A stretch of DNA of 64,000 nt, taken from Mycobacterium europaeum (GTDB taxonomy: Bacteria; Actinomycetota; Actinomycetes; Mycobacteriales; Mycobacteriaceae). The notes beneath the pieces are model-generated. The model made no database searches and was not told the origin of the DNA. It worked only from the letters and a program-made list of their open reading frames with translations. Below, piece after piece: positions 1 through 8,516 of the stretch. Within the stretch, counting starts at the first letter, position 1. Each line of letters begins with the position of its first letter. The position numbers and the translations under genes were made by a program. Location of the stretch: contig NZ_LQOU01000014.1 in assembly GCF_002102155.1 (NCBI RefSeq), forward strand, positions 1 through 64,000. The letters are read 5' to 3'.

Positions 1-203
1 GCCTTCGACGACAGGCCCACCTTGTGCCCCAGCACGCGGGCGCCCTCGGCGACCCGCTGGCGGATGTTGATGAGCTGGATCTCGTACGCGTCGACGACGT
101 CGATCTCCGGGTGAACAGCGGTCAGCGGAGCGATCGGCTCACGGCTCCGCTCGGCCTGCGCCAGCTCGGCAGCAAGCTCGTCTCGCGTCGCAAGACTGAG
201 CAT
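1..203 (-). CDS. hsaE: 2-hydroxypenta-2,4-dienoate hydratase HsaE, N-terminal part
   Basis: This is the first 67 codons of a leftward gene cut by the window edge. The protein begins MLSLATRDELAAEL and continues with VDAYEIQLINIRQR and GHKVGLSSK, the N-terminal pattern of the 2-keto-4-pentenoate hydratase family. It corresponds to Rv3536c, which hydrates 2-hydroxyhexa-2,4-dienoate, one of the two products of HsaD cleavage. The ATG at 203 diverges from kstD, and a KstR operator lies in the 72-base gap, so both genes are expected to be induced by steroid intermediates. The active site lies outside the window. Confidence 0.88.
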   Translation of the reverse strand, partial: MLSLATRDELAAELAQAERSREPIAPLTAVHPEIDVVDAYEIQLINIRQRVAEGARVLGHKVGLSSK

Positions 204-260
204 CTTCGGAAGTCTCCTCGTTCGTGTGACCGGCCCAGTAGCGCCCGGCCCGCGCAATTC

Positions 261-274
261 TATAACGTGTTCTA
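261..274. promoter_or_regulatory. KstR operator between hsaE and kstD
   Basis: TATAACGTGTTCTA matches the KstR consensus TnnAACnnGTTnnA at every fixed position. It ends one base before the kstD ATG at 276 and lies about 60 bases upstream of hsaE. Bound repressor would therefore cover the kstD start region itself. Family knowledge: KstR is a TetR repressor released by 3-oxo-cholestenoyl-CoA type ligands. Confidence 0.88.
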
Positions 275-275
275 C

Positions 276-1958
276 ATGACAGCACAGGAGCTCGACGTCG
301 TCGTGGTCGGGAGCGGCGGAGCCGGCATGGTAGCTGCCCTTACCGCCGCTCACCGGGGCCTTTCGACCGTAGTCATCGAAAAGGCTGCGCATTTCGGCGG
401 CTCGACCGCGCGGTCGGGAGGAGGCGTCTGGATCCCCAACAACGAGATCCTCAAGCGTGACGGCGTCCGCGACAACCCCGAGGCGGCGCGGACCTACCTG
501 CACGGCATCGTCGGCAACATCGTCGAGCCGGAACGCATCGACACCTACCTCGACCGCGGGCCCGAGATGCTGTCCTTCGTGCTGAAGCACACCCCGCTGA
601 AAATGTGCTGGGTTCCGCGCTACTCCGACTATTACCCCGAGGCGCCGGGCGGCCGCGCCGACGGCCGCTCGATCGAGCCGAAGCCGTTCGACGCCCGCAA
701 GCTGGGCGCCGACATGCCGGGGCTGGAGCCCGCGTACGGCAAGGTGCCGCTCAACGTGGTTGTGATGCAACAGGACTACGTGCGGCTGAACCAGCTAAAG
801 CGACACCCGCGGGGCGTGCTGCGCAGCCTGAAGGTCGGCGCCCGCACGATGTGGGCGAAGGCGACCGGGAAGAACCTCGTCGGCATGGGCCGGGCGTTGA
901 TCGGTCCGCTGCGCATCGGGCTGCAGCGGGCCGGCGTTCCGGTGTTGCTCAACACCGCGCTCACCGACCTGTACGTCGAGGACGGCGTGGTGCGCGGCGT
1001 CTACGTTCGCGACACCGGCGCATCGGAGTCCGCGGAGCCGCGGCTGATCCGGGCCCGGCGCGGGGTGATCCTCGCCTCCGGCGGGTTCGAGCACAACGAG
1101 CAGATGCGGGTGAAGTACCAGCGCGCGCCGATCACCACGGAGTGGACCGTCGGCGCCAAGGCCAACACCGGCGACGGGATCGTCGCCGCCGAAAAGCTCG
1201 GCGCGGCACTGGAACTGATGGAAGACGCCTGGTGGGGGCCGACCGTGCCGCTGGTGGGTGCGCCGTGGTTCGCGTTGTCGGAACGCAATTCGCCGGGATC
1301 GATCATCGTCAACATGTCGGGCAAGCGGTTCATGAACGAGTCCATGCCCTATGTGGAGGCCTGCCACCACATGTACGGCGGCGAATTCGGCCAGGGCCCC
1401 GGCCCGGGCGAGAACATTCCGGCGTGGCTGGTGTTCGACCAGCAATACCGGGACCGCTACATCTTTGCGGGACTGCAGCCCGGGCAACGCATTCCGCGCA
1501 AATGGCTGGAGTCCGGGGTCATCATCCAGGCCGACACGCTCGAGGAGCTGGCCCAGCAGGCCGGCCTTCCGGTCGCCGAGTTCACCGCGACGGTGGCCCG
1601 CTTCAACGGCTTCGCCAGGTCGGGCGTCGACGAGGACTATCACCGCGGCGAGAGCGCGTACGACCGCTACTACGGCGACCCGACCAACAAGCCGAACCCC
1701 AACCTGGGAGAGCTCACGCATGCGCCGTATTACGCGGCCAAGATGGTGCCGGGCGACCTGGGTACCAAGGGCGGCGTCCGCACCGACGTCCACGGTCGCG
1801 CGCTGCGGGACGACGGCAGCATCATCGAAGGGCTCTACGCCGCAGGCAATGTCAGCGCCCCGGTGATGGGTCACACCTATCCGGGCCCGGGCGGCACCAT
1901 CGGCCCGGCCATGACCTTCGGTTACCTGGCCGCACTGCACATCGCGGGGGAAAACTGA
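276..1958 (+). CDS. kstD: 3-ketosteroid delta-1-dehydrogenase KstD
   Basis: This is a 560-residue flavoprotein that introduces the C1-C2 double bond into 3-keto-4-ene steroids (androstenedione to androstadienedione), a step needed for ring B opening. The N-terminus MTAQELDVVVVGSGGAGMVA carries the FAD dinucleotide-binding GxGxxG motif, followed by GGSTARSGGGVWIPNN. The C-terminal segment TYPGPGGTIGPAMTFGYLAA closes the FAD site. Length and ends match Rv3537. An open frame continues upstream to position 24, but that part overlaps hsaE and the operator, so ATG 276 is preferred. The stop is followed after one base by the chsH3 start, so the two are co-transcribed. Confidence 0.95.
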   Translation: MTAQELDVVVVGSGGAGMVAALTAAHRGLSTVVIEKAAHFGGSTARSGGGVWIPNNEILKRDGVRDNPEAARTYLHGIVGNIVEPERIDTYLDRGPEMLSFVLKHTPLKMCWVPRYSDYYPEAPGGRADGRSIEPKPFDARKLGADMPGLEPAYGKVPLNVVVMQQDYVRLNQLKRHPRGVLRSLKVGARTMWAKATGKNLVGMGRALIGPLRIGLQRAGVPVLLNTALTDLYVEDGVVRGVYVRDTGASESAEPRLIRARRGVILASGGFEHNEQMRVKYQRAPITTEWTVGAKANTGDGIVAAEKLGAALELMEDAWWGPTVPLVGAPWFALSERNSPGSIIVNMSGKRFMNESMPYVEACHHMYGGEFGQGPGPGENIPAWLVFDQQYRDRYIFAGLQPGQRIPRKWLESGVIIQADTLEELAQQAGLPVAEFTATVARFNGFARSGVDEDYHRGESAYDRYYGDPTNKPNPNLGELTHAPYYAAKMVPGDLGTKGGVRTDVHGRALRDDGSIIEGLYAAGNVSAPVMGHTYPGPGGTIGPAMTFGYLAALHIAGEN

Positions 1959-1959
1959 T

Positions 1960-2820
1960 ATGCCCATTGATGTAGACGTCGCGCTGGCGGCCGAGCTCGA
2001 ACCCATCGACTTCGCGTGGACGAGCAGCGATGTGCAGCTCTACCACCTGGGGCTGGGTGCCGGTAAAGATCCGATGGACCCGCGCGAACTGCGTTACCTC
2101 GTCGACGACACACCGCAGGTCCTGCCGACGTTCGGCAACGTCGCGGCGTCGTTCCACATGACCAAGCCGCCGACCGTGCAGTTCCCCGGCATCGACATCG
2201 AGCTCGGCAGGGTGCTGCACGCCAGTGAGCGGGTGGAGGTGCCGGGGCCGCTGCCGCCCTCGGGATCCGCTCGCGCCGTCACCCGGTTCACCGACATCTG
2301 GGACAAGGGCAAGGCCGCGGTGATCTGGAGCGAGACGACGGTGAGCGCACCCGACGGCACGCTGCTGTGGACGCAGCGGCGGTCCATCTTCGCGCGCGGC
2401 GAGGGCGGTTTCGGCGGGGAACGCGGGCCGTCCTCGTCGGACGCGGCGCCCGACCGCGCCCCCGATGTGGAGGTCGAGGTGCCGATCCTGCCGCAGCAGG
2501 CGCTGCTGTACCGGCTCTGCGGCGACCGCAACCCGCTGCACTCCGATCCGGAATTCGCTGCGGCGAACGGCTTTCCGCGGCCCATCCTGCACGGCCTGTG
2601 CACCTACGGCATGACGTGCAAGGCCATCGTGGACACGATGCTGGACGGCGACGCCGGGGCGGTGGCCGCCTACGGTGCGCGCTTCGCCGGCGTGGCGTTC
2701 CCCGGTGAGACGCTCAACGTCGGCATCTGGAAGGAAGACGGGCGGCTGCTGGCCAGCGTCGTCGCGCCCGCGCGCGACAACGCCGTGGTGCTCTCCGGCG
2801 TCGAACTGGTGCCCGCGTAG
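1960..2820 (+). CDS. chsH3: MaoC-type steroid enoyl-CoA hydratase (ChsH3, Rv3538-like)
   Basis: This 286-residue double-hotdog hydratase corresponds to Rv3538. Family knowledge: it hydrates a 22-ene-24-oyl-CoA intermediate during beta-oxidation of the cholesterol side chain. The C-terminal hotdog has the hydratase-2 motif D189-R-N-P-L-H194, with the following GFPRPILHG segment typical of MaoC enzymes. The N-terminal hotdog lacks this motif, as expected for the degenerate half. It begins one base after the kstD stop and shares its KstR promoter. Role assignment beyond 'MaoC hydratase' rests on the orthology. Confidence 0.85.
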   Translation: MPIDVDVALAAELEPIDFAWTSSDVQLYHLGLGAGKDPMDPRELRYLVDDTPQVLPTFGNVAASFHMTKPPTVQFPGIDIELGRVLHASERVEVPGPLPPSGSARAVTRFTDIWDKGKAAVIWSETTVSAPDGTLLWTQRRSIFARGEGGFGGERGPSSSDAAPDRAPDVEVEVPILPQQALLYRLCGDRNPLHSDPEFAAANGFPRPILHGLCTYGMTCKAIVDTMLDGDAGAVAAYGARFAGVAFPGETLNVGIWKEDGRLLASVVAPARDNAVVLSGVELVPA

Positions 2821-2843
2821 GGTCGCTTTGGCTTCTGCGTCTC

Positions 2844-2873
2844 GCCGAGTGTGAAGTTAGCTTCACGTTCGGT
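2844..2873. repeat. 30-bp imperfect palindrome, outer unit
   Basis: The sequence reads GCCGAGTGTGAA, GTTAGC, TTCACGTTCGGT: two inverted arms with about 10 of 12 pairs complementary. It abuts the next 30-bp unit without any gap. It lies 23 bases after the chsH3 stop and may also act as a transcript end between the convergent genes. Confidence 0.8.
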
Positions 2874-2903
2874 GTCGAGCGTGAAACTAGTTTCACGCTC
2901 GAC
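2874..2903. repeat. 30-bp perfect palindrome overlapping the DUF559 gene stop
   Basis: The arms GTCGAGCGTGAA and TTCACGCTCGAC flank ACTAGT, giving a perfect 30-bp palindrome. It is 27/30 identical to the copy at 3775-3804 on the other side of the DUF559 gene. The TGA stop of that gene (2895-2893, read leftward) lies inside the palindrome. Confidence 0.9.
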
Positions 2904-3732
2904 GTGCGCGGGCCGCGCGCACTCGGCTGACGATGTCGGCCGGCCGGTCTCCCGCGACCACCCTTACGACGATCCACCCCAGACGCTCGAGCATTTCCAG
3001 GCGCCGGACGTCCCACGTGTATTGCCGGCGATCACTGCGGTGTTGCTCGCCGTCGTACTCCACCGCGACCTTCATCTCTTCCCAGCCCATGTCCAGATAT
3101 GCGACCGCACTGCCAAATTCGTTGAGCACTGGAATCTGGGTTTGCGGCCTCGGCAGCCCTGCCTGGACTAGGACAACGCGCAGCCAAGACTCCTTGGGAG
3201 ACTGGGCGCCACTGTCGAACAGCGCTATCGCATCCCTTGCCCGGACGACGCCTCGCCGGCCCGCGTACCTCTCAGCGAGCATTTCGACATCCGCCGGCTT
3301 GATTCGCGTTGCGCGGGCCAGTGCGTCGATGCCGGCGACTGCCGCGGTAGTCGGATACCAGCAGCCGAGGTCCAACGCCGTCCTGGCCGCCGACGTCACC
3401 GGAATCCCGCCTAGGACGGCAATCTCATCTTCCTCGATTCGGTCCCCATGAGCCCTGATCCCGGCCTGACGATGGCGATTGTCGTGAATGAGATCCACCA
3501 CCGCGGCGCCATCGACCCACTCGCTTCCGTGTAGCGCCGCCGCCGAGAAGCCGGCGACGACGCCCTGACGCCCGGTCCACAACCAACCGGCCCTCGCCCG
3601 CAGCGCGGCGGTGATGTCCGAATCCCGGCCGACGTACACATCTCGGAACAGCCGGAGATAACCGGTGCAGAGCTGACCTCTGGTCAACGCGCCTCGAGCA
3701 ACGGCCTCACTGCCAAGGAACGGCTCACCCAC
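2893..3732 (-). CDS. DUF559/Vsr-like endonuclease-domain protein with AbiEi-like N-terminus (copy A)
   Basis: This 279-residue protein has no assigned role. Residues 1-60 resemble the AbiEi-type winged-helix region (FLGSEAVARGALTRGQL, GVVAGFSAAALHG). Residues 175-270 resemble a PD-(D/E)XK nuclease of the DUF559/Vsr group: SPKES with E181, D214, E225-Y-D-G, and the strand LGWIVVRVV. It starts with GTG at 3732. It is a paralogue of the gene at 20726-21637 (shared FLGSEA, PQTQI, DMG, EYDG and GW-VRV). It sits between 30-bp palindromes, and its last codons and stop lie in the downstream one. It separates chsH3 from ltp2, where M. tuberculosis carries PPE63 (Rv3539), so this looks like an insertion point. 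Nuclease activity is inferred only. Confidence 0.75.
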   Translation of the reverse strand: MGEPFLGSEAVARGALTRGQLCTGYLRLFRDVYVGRDSDITAALRARAGWLWTGRQGVVAGFSAAALHGSEWVDGAAVVDLIHDNRHRQAGIRAHGDRIEEDEIAVLGGIPVTSAARTALDLGCWYPTTAAVAGIDALARATRIKPADVEMLAERYAGRRGVVRARDAIALFDSGAQSPKESWLRVVLVQAGLPRPQTQIPVLNEFGSAVAYLDMGWEEMKVAVEYDGEQHRSDRRQYTWDVRRLEMLERLGWIVVRVVAGDRPADIVSRVRAARARRA

Positions 3733-3774
3733 GACGGCAGCGTCGCACGTGTCACTCGCAGCGTCACTTCACTC

Positions 3775-3804
3775 GTCGAGCGTGAAGTTAGTTTCACACT
3801 CGAC
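3775..3804. repeat. 30-bp palindrome upstream of the DUF559 gene (copy A)
   Basis: The arms GTCGAGCGTGAA and TTCACACTCGAC flank GTTAGT, with one mismatched pair. It is the counterpart of 2874-2903, 901 bases away, and lies 43 bases upstream of the DUF559 start and 20 bases after the ltp2 stop. Confidence 0.9.
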
Positions 3805-3823
3805 GAAGCAGAAAGTGGTCAAA

Positions 3824-4993
3824 CTAGCCGAGGATCAGACCCGAGGTGGGGACGCCGGTGCCCGCAGTGACGAGGACGTGCTCGACGTCGGGTACCGGGT
3901 TCACCGAGGTCCCGCGCAGCTGCCGCACACCCTCGGCGATGCCGTTCATGCCGTGGATGTAGGCCTCGCCGAGCTGACCGCCGTGGGTGTTGATCGGAAG
4001 CCGCCCACCGATTTCGATCGCACCGTCGGCGATGAAGTCCTTGGCCTCACCGCGACCGCAGAACCCCAACTCCTCCAACTGAATCAGTGTGAACGGGGTG
4101 AAGTGGTCATACAGGACGGCGGTCTGGATGTCGGACGGCTTGAGACCGGATTGCTGCCACAGCTGCTGTCCCACCACGCCCATCTCGGGCAGTCCCAGTT
4201 CGGGTCGGTAATAGCTGACCATTGTGTACTGGTCGGGGCTCGAGCCCTGCGACGCCGCCTCGATGACGGCCGGCCGCTGCTTGAGGTCCCGCGCGCGCTC
4301 CGCCGACGTCACCACGATCGCGACCGCGCCGTCGGTCTCCTGGCAGCAGTCCAGCAGCCGCAGCGGCTCGGCGATCCATCGCGAATTCTGGTGGTCCTCA
4401 ATGGTTATCGGCTTCTCGTAGAAGTACGCCTTCGGGTTCTTGGCGGCGTGCTTGCGGTCGGCCACCGAGATCGCACCGAAGTCGCGGCTCGTCGCACCGG
4501 ACAGCTGCATGTAGCGCCGGGCGATCATGGCGACCTGCGCGGCCGGCGTCGAGAGCCCGTGCGGGTAGGAGAACGAATTGTCCGCAGCGGTCGAATCGGC
4601 CTGTGCGCGAGCGTCGCCCACCAACCGGGTCTGCACCTGACCGAACCGCATGCCCGAGCGTTCGTTGAACGCACGGTACGCCACCACGACGTCGGCCACC
4701 CCGGTGGCGACCGCGATCGCGGCCTGCTGAACGGTCGCGCAGGCGGCACCGCCGCCGTAGCCGATCTGCGAGAAAAACTTCAGGTCACCGATGCCGACCG
4801 CCCGCGCCACCGCGGTCTCGTTGTTGGTGTCCATCGTGAAGGTGGTCAGCCCGTCGACGTCCGCCGGCGAAAGGCCCGCGTCGTCCAGCGCGTCCAAGAC
4901 GGCCTCGGCCGCCAGCCGCAGCTCGCTGCGGCCGGAGTCCTTCGAGAAGTCGGTGGCACCGATGCCGACGATCGCCGCTTTACCCGACAACAT
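3824..4993 (-). CDS. ltp2: Thiolase-like steroid aldolase Ltp2
   Basis: This 389-residue thiolase-fold protein is the counterpart of Rv3540c. It performs the final retro-aldol cleavage of the cholesterol side chain, releasing propionyl-CoA and androstenedione from 17-hydroxy-3-oxo-4-pregnene-20-carboxyl-CoA. The N-terminus KAAIVGIGATDFSK and the segments GYGGGAACATVQQA, NTHGGQLGEAYIHG and TAGTGVPTSGLIL are typical of the sterol-carrier-protein-x-like thiolases. It acts with the DUF35 domain of ChsH2. Its ATG (4993) follows directly on the chsH1 stop. It is the last gene of the leftward igr operon. Confidence 0.93.
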   Translation of the reverse strand: MLSGKAAIVGIGATDFSKDSGRSELRLAAEAVLDALDDAGLSPADVDGLTTFTMDTNNETAVARAVGIGDLKFFSQIGYGGGAACATVQQAAIAVATGVADVVVAYRAFNERSGMRFGQVQTRLVGDARAQADSTAADNSFSYPHGLSTPAAQVAMIARRYMQLSGATSRDFGAISVADRKHAAKNPKAYFYEKPITIEDHQNSRWIAEPLRLLDCCQETDGAVAIVVTSAERARDLKQRPAVIEAASQGSSPDQYTMVSYYRPELGLPEMGVVGQQLWQQSGLKPSDIQTAVLYDHFTPFTLIQLEELGFCGRGEAKDFIADGAIEIGGRLPINTHGGQLGEAYIHGMNGIAEGVRQLRGTSVNPVPDVEHVLVTAGTGVPTSGLILG

Positions 4994-5395
4994 CTACGAG
5001 TCCCCCATCGTCAGCGTCACGGTCGCGATCACGTGGTCGCCAAGGCTGTTGCGGCCGAACACCTTCACCGCGATCAGGCCGTCCTCCACCGCGGTCACCT
5101 CACCGGAGAAGGTGACCGTGTCGTAGGCGTACCACGGCACCCCGAGCCGCAGCCCGATCGACTTGATCAGCGCGGACGGACCCGCCCAGTCGGTCACGTA
5201 GCGCTGCACCAGCCCGGTGTCGGTCAGGATGTTGACGAAGATGTCCTTCGACCCCTTGGCCTGCGCCAGATCCCGGTCGTGGTGCACGTCCTGGAAGTCG
5301 CGCGTGGCCAATGCCGTCGAGATGATGAAGGTCGGACTGCCGTGCAGCTTGAGCTCGGGCAGCGTCGTGCCGACCTCGATGGCCGGTGCGCTCAT
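4994..5395 (-). CDS. chsH1: MaoC-like steroid enoyl-CoA hydratase subunit ChsH1
   Basis: This 133-residue single-hotdog protein corresponds to Rv3541c. It pairs with the MaoC half of ChsH2 to hydrate 3-oxo-4,17-pregnadiene-20-carboxyl-CoA. The motif TRDFQDVHHDRDLA carries the D-x4-H hydratase residues. The ATG at 5395 overlaps the chsH2 stop (ATGA), and its TAG is directly followed by the ltp2 start, so the three genes are translationally coupled. Confidence 0.93.
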   Translation of the reverse strand: MSAPAIEVGTTLPELKLHGSPTFIISTALATRDFQDVHHDRDLAQAKGSKDIFVNILTDTGLVQRYVTDWAGPSALIKSIGLRLGVPWYAYDTVTFSGEVTAVEDGLIAVKVFGRNSLGDHVIATVTLTMGDS

Positions 5396-6345
5396 GCCCG
5401 GGGCTCCCAGGCATACAGGGTCCACTCGGGGCCGCTGTCGCCCGCCGGAAAGTCGATATAGGTTGCGCGCACCGGCATTCCAATCTCCACCTCGGTGGGG
5501 TCCACCCCGCGCAGCTCGCCCAGCATTCGCACGCCCTCGTCGAGCTCGACCAACGCGATCACGAACGGCAGCGTGCGGCCGGGGACCTTCGGCGCATGGT
5601 GCACCACGAAACTGAACACCGTGCCCTTGCCGGACGCCACCACGTAGTCGATGGGGGCGGCCTTGTCCTGCCATACCGCAGGCACCGGCGGGTGCTGCAG
5701 GCTGCCGTCGGGCCGCCGCTGGATCCTCAGCTCGTGCGCCTTGACGCCCTCCCAGAAGAAGGCCGTGTCGCGCGACGACGAGGGGCGCATCATGGCGTCG
5801 GGATCCAGGTCCGCGGGAACCGAGGACGGCGCGGCATCCGACTCGCGGGGCTTGAATTTCAGGATGCGCCAGTTCATCTCGGCGACGTCCTCGTCCCCGA
5901 CTCGCCAGATGATGTGCTGGTTGATGAAGTAGCCCTCGCCCAGGCCGGTCTGCTTGGGTCCCACCACGTCACCCATCTCGGAGGTGATGCTGACGTGCTC
6001 GCCGGGCTGCAGGTAGCGGTGGTAGGTCTGTTCGCAGTTGGTGGCGACCACGCCGATGTAGCCGGCGTCGTCGAACAACTGCATGATGGGACCCATCGGA
6101 TCGTCCTTCGGACGCTCCCCGCCCAGGCCGAACATGGTCCACACCTGAATCATGGCCGGTGGGGCGACGATTCCCGGGTGCCCGACGGCGCGGGCCGCGG
6201 CCTCGTCGACGTAGATGGGGTTGCGGTCGCCGATGGCCTCGACCCAGTTGTTGATCATCGGCTGGTTCACCGGGTCGCGGCCGGCGCGCGGCTTGGGGCC
6301 GCCGGCCGCCTTGATCTCCGCAACGGCCTCCTGGATGTCGGTCAC
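5392..6345 (-). CDS. chsH2: ChsH2: MaoC-like domain fused to DUF35
   Basis: This 317-residue subunit corresponds to Rv3542c. The N-terminal half (about 1-170) is a MaoC-like hotdog that forms the hydratase with ChsH1. The C-terminal half (about 190-317) is a DUF35/OB-fold domain that docks Ltp2 so hydration and aldol cleavage are linked. Visible pieces include NWVEAIGDRNPIYVDE and GHPGIVAPPAMIQVW. The start is GTG at 6345, overlapping the fadE29 stop by GTGA. Confidence 0.93.
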   Translation of the reverse strand: MTDIQEAVAEIKAAGGPKPRAGRDPVNQPMINNWVEAIGDRNPIYVDEAAARAVGHPGIVAPPAMIQVWTMFGLGGERPKDDPMGPIMQLFDDAGYIGVVATNCEQTYHRYLQPGEHVSITSEMGDVVGPKQTGLGEGYFINQHIIWRVGDEDVAEMNWRILKFKPRESDAAPSSVPADLDPDAMMRPSSSRDTAFFWEGVKAHELRIQRRPDGSLQHPPVPAVWQDKAAPIDYVVASGKGTVFSFVVHHAPKVPGRTLPFVIALVELDEGVRMLGELRGVDPTEVEIGMPVRATYIDFPAGDSGPEWTLYAWEPRA

Positions 6346-7505
6346 CGGGGAACCCTCGGCACCTGGAGGCCGGCGGCCGCGATCATCTCTCGCATGACTT
6401 CGTTCACCCCTCCACCGAAGGTGATCACCAGGTTCCGCTTGGTTTGCGAGTCCAGCCAGTCGAGCAGCTCGGCGGTGTCCGCCTCGGCGGGGTTACCGTA
6501 CTTGCCGACGATCTCCTCGGCGAGCCGGCCGATCCGCTGGATGCGCTCGGTGCCGAAGACTTTCGTGGACGCGGCGTCGGCCACGTTGATGTCCTCGCCC
6601 GCGGCGGCCACCTGCCAGTTCAGCAGCTCGTTGATCCGCCACGTCGCGTGGATCTCGCCGAGCGCGCGCTTGACGTCGGCGTGGTCGATCGGCGTGACCC
6701 CGTCCGCGCCGGGCTTCGACGCCCAGGCGTGCACCCGGTCGTAGATGCCGGCGATACGACCGGCGGGGCCCAGCATGACCCGTTCGTTGTTGAGCTGGGT
6801 GGTGATCAGTTTCCACCCGCCGTTCTCCTCGCCGACCAGCATGTCGGCGGGCACGCGCACATCGTTGTAGTAGGTGGCGTTGGTGTGGTGGGCGCCGTCG
6901 GACAGGATGACGGGCGTCCACGAGTAGCCCGGGTCCTTGGTGTCGACGATCAGGATCGAGATGCCCTTGTGTTTCACCGCTTCCGGGTCGGTGCGGCAGG
7001 CCAGCCAGATGTAGTCCGCGTCGTGCCCGCCGGTGGTCCACATCTTCTGGCCGTTGACGATGTACTCGTCGCCGTGGCGCACGGCGGTGGTGCGCAGCGA
7101 AGCCAGGTCGGTCCCAGCCTCGGGCTCGCTGTAGCCGATCGCGAAGTGCACCTCACCCGCCAGGATCGCCGGCAGGAACTTCTTCTTCTGCATCTCGCTG
7201 CCGAACTGTTGCAGGGTCGGGCCGACGGTCTGCAACGTCACGGCGGGCAGTGGCACGTCGGCCCGATGCGCCTCGTTGACGAAGATCGACTGCTCGATCG
7301 GCCCGAAGCCCAAGCCGCCGAACTCCTTTGGCCACCCGACCCCGAGCTTGCCGTCCTTGCCCATCCGCCGGATCACGGCGCGGTAGGCCTCGTTGTGACG
7401 GTCCTGCTCCATCGCCTTCATCTCGTCGGACGAGATGAGGTTGGAAAAGTATTCTCGCAGTTCGGCCTGCAGCTGACGCTGCTCCGGAGTCAGGTCTATG
7501 AACAT
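6342..7505 (-). CDS. fadE29: Acyl-CoA dehydrogenase FadE29 (ChsE2)
   Basis: This 387-residue acyl-CoA dehydrogenase corresponds to Rv3543c. With FadE28 it forms an alpha2beta2 enzyme that dehydrogenates 3-oxo-4-pregnene-20-carboxyl-CoA. The flavin-site motif SEPEAGTDLASLRT and the end motif GGGVNEVMREMIA are present, as expected for the flavin-contributing subunit. The ATG at 7505 lies inside the end of fadE28 (10-base overlap). Confidence 0.94.
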   Translation of the reverse strand: MFIDLTPEQRQLQAELREYFSNLISSDEMKAMEQDRHNEAYRAVIRRMGKDGKLGVGWPKEFGGLGFGPIEQSIFVNEAHRADVPLPAVTLQTVGPTLQQFGSEMQKKKFLPAILAGEVHFAIGYSEPEAGTDLASLRTTAVRHGDEYIVNGQKMWTTGGHDADYIWLACRTDPEAVKHKGISILIVDTKDPGYSWTPVILSDGAHHTNATYYNDVRVPADMLVGEENGGWKLITTQLNNERVMLGPAGRIAGIYDRVHAWASKPGADGVTPIDHADVKRALGEIHATWRINELLNWQVAAAGEDINVADAASTKVFGTERIQRIGRLAEEIVGKYGNPAEADTAELLDWLDSQTKRNLVITFGGGVNEVMREMIAAAGLQVPRVPR

Positions 7506-8509
7506 TGCGCTCCCACCAGGTCGAGACGATGAGAAGGCCCGCCCAGCAGCCGGGTCAGGTCTTTGATCGTGGAATAGTACCGGTGCATCGGATAGGTGAT
7601 GTCCATTCCCATGCCGCCGTGCAGATGGTGACAAAGCTGCATCACCGGCGGAGCCTGCGAGGCAATCCAGTAGCCCAGGACGTCGAGGTCGTCGTCGGCG
7701 TCCCGGCCCTCGGACAGCCGCCAGGCGACCGACTTCGCCGCCAAATCGATGGTGCGCGAGGCGATGTACACCTCGGCGAGCTGGGCCGCGACGGTCTGGA
7801 ACGTCGACAGCGGCTTGCCGAACTGCTTGCGGTTGGCCACGTAGTCCGCGGTGAGCCGCAGCGCTCCGGCAACCAGCCCGTCGGCGTAGGCGCCGACGGC
7901 CGCCAGCGCCAGCTGGTTGACCCGAGACGCCGTGGCGCCCGACAGGACGTCGGACTCCCCGACGGCGACGTCGGCGAACGTCACCGTGTATTCGTCGGCG
8001 CCGCTGGACGTCGGGGTTTGGACCAACTGCACACCGTCGGCCTTGGGCGACACGACGACGACCGCGCTGTCCGCGGTGACGATCAGCCAATCCGCTTGTC
8101 CGGCATAGCCGACACCGACCTTGGTGCCCGACAGCCGCCCGGCGGCGAAGGTCGTCGACGGCCGATCGGGCAGCGCGGTCCCCGGCTCGTTCAGGGCGGC
8201 CGTCAGCACGCCGCCCTTGGTGACGCCGGCCAGGAACCGGTCCTGCTGTTCGCCGGATGCCAGGTCGAGCAGCGGCACCACGCCGAAGCCGAGCGTGACG
8301 AGCGCGGGTGTGATGGCGCCGCGGCGGCCCACCTCGGTCAGCACCGTGGCGACCTCGGGCAGGCCCACCCCGTCGCCGCCGAGCCGCTCGGGCACCGGCA
8401 GCGCGGTCACGCCCCCACTGACCAACGCGTCCCAGCTGAGGTCCCGGTCCAGCACCGAGGTCACCACGTCGGCGACGGCCTGTTGCGTCGCGGTCAGATT
8501 GAAGTCCAT
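7496..8509 (-). CDS. fadE28: Acyl-CoA dehydrogenase FadE28 (ChsE1)
   Basis: This 337-residue partner of FadE29 corresponds to Rv3544c. It is shorter than a full acyl-CoA dehydrogenase and lacks the SEPGAGSD-type motif. It retains NRKQFGKPLSTFQTVAAQLA and HLHGGMGMDITYPMHRYY. This fits the complementary subunit of the alpha2beta2 architecture. ATG 8509 was chosen because MDFNLTATQQAVADVV is the conserved N-terminus; it lies 7 bases after the cyp125 stop. Confidence 0.93.
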   Translation of the reverse strand: MDFNLTATQQAVADVVTSVLDRDLSWDALVSGGVTALPVPERLGGDGVGLPEVATVLTEVGRRGAITPALVTLGFGVVPLLDLASGEQQDRFLAGVTKGGVLTAALNEPGTALPDRPSTTFAAGRLSGTKVGVGYAGQADWLIVTADSAVVVVSPKADGVQLVQTPTSSGADEYTVTFADVAVGESDVLSGATASRVNQLALAAVGAYADGLVAGALRLTADYVANRKQFGKPLSTFQTVAAQLAEVYIASRTIDLAAKSVAWRLSEGRDADDDLDVLGYWIASQAPPVMQLCHHLHGGMGMDITYPMHRYYSTIKDLTRLLGGPSHRLDLVGAQCS

Positions 8510-8516
8510 CAGGACG

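Noticed and set aside
2844..2903. Palindromes as ordinary intrinsic terminators only
   Set aside because: They could end transcripts, but the near-identical copy upstream of the DUF559 gene and the stop codon inside the repeat are not explained by termination alone.
3749..5461. Long + strand open frame opposite ltp2, chsH1 and chsH2
   Set aside because: It is a GC-rich shadow of well-recognised genes on the other strand, with low-complexity Arg/Val/Asp-rich sequence and no domain.
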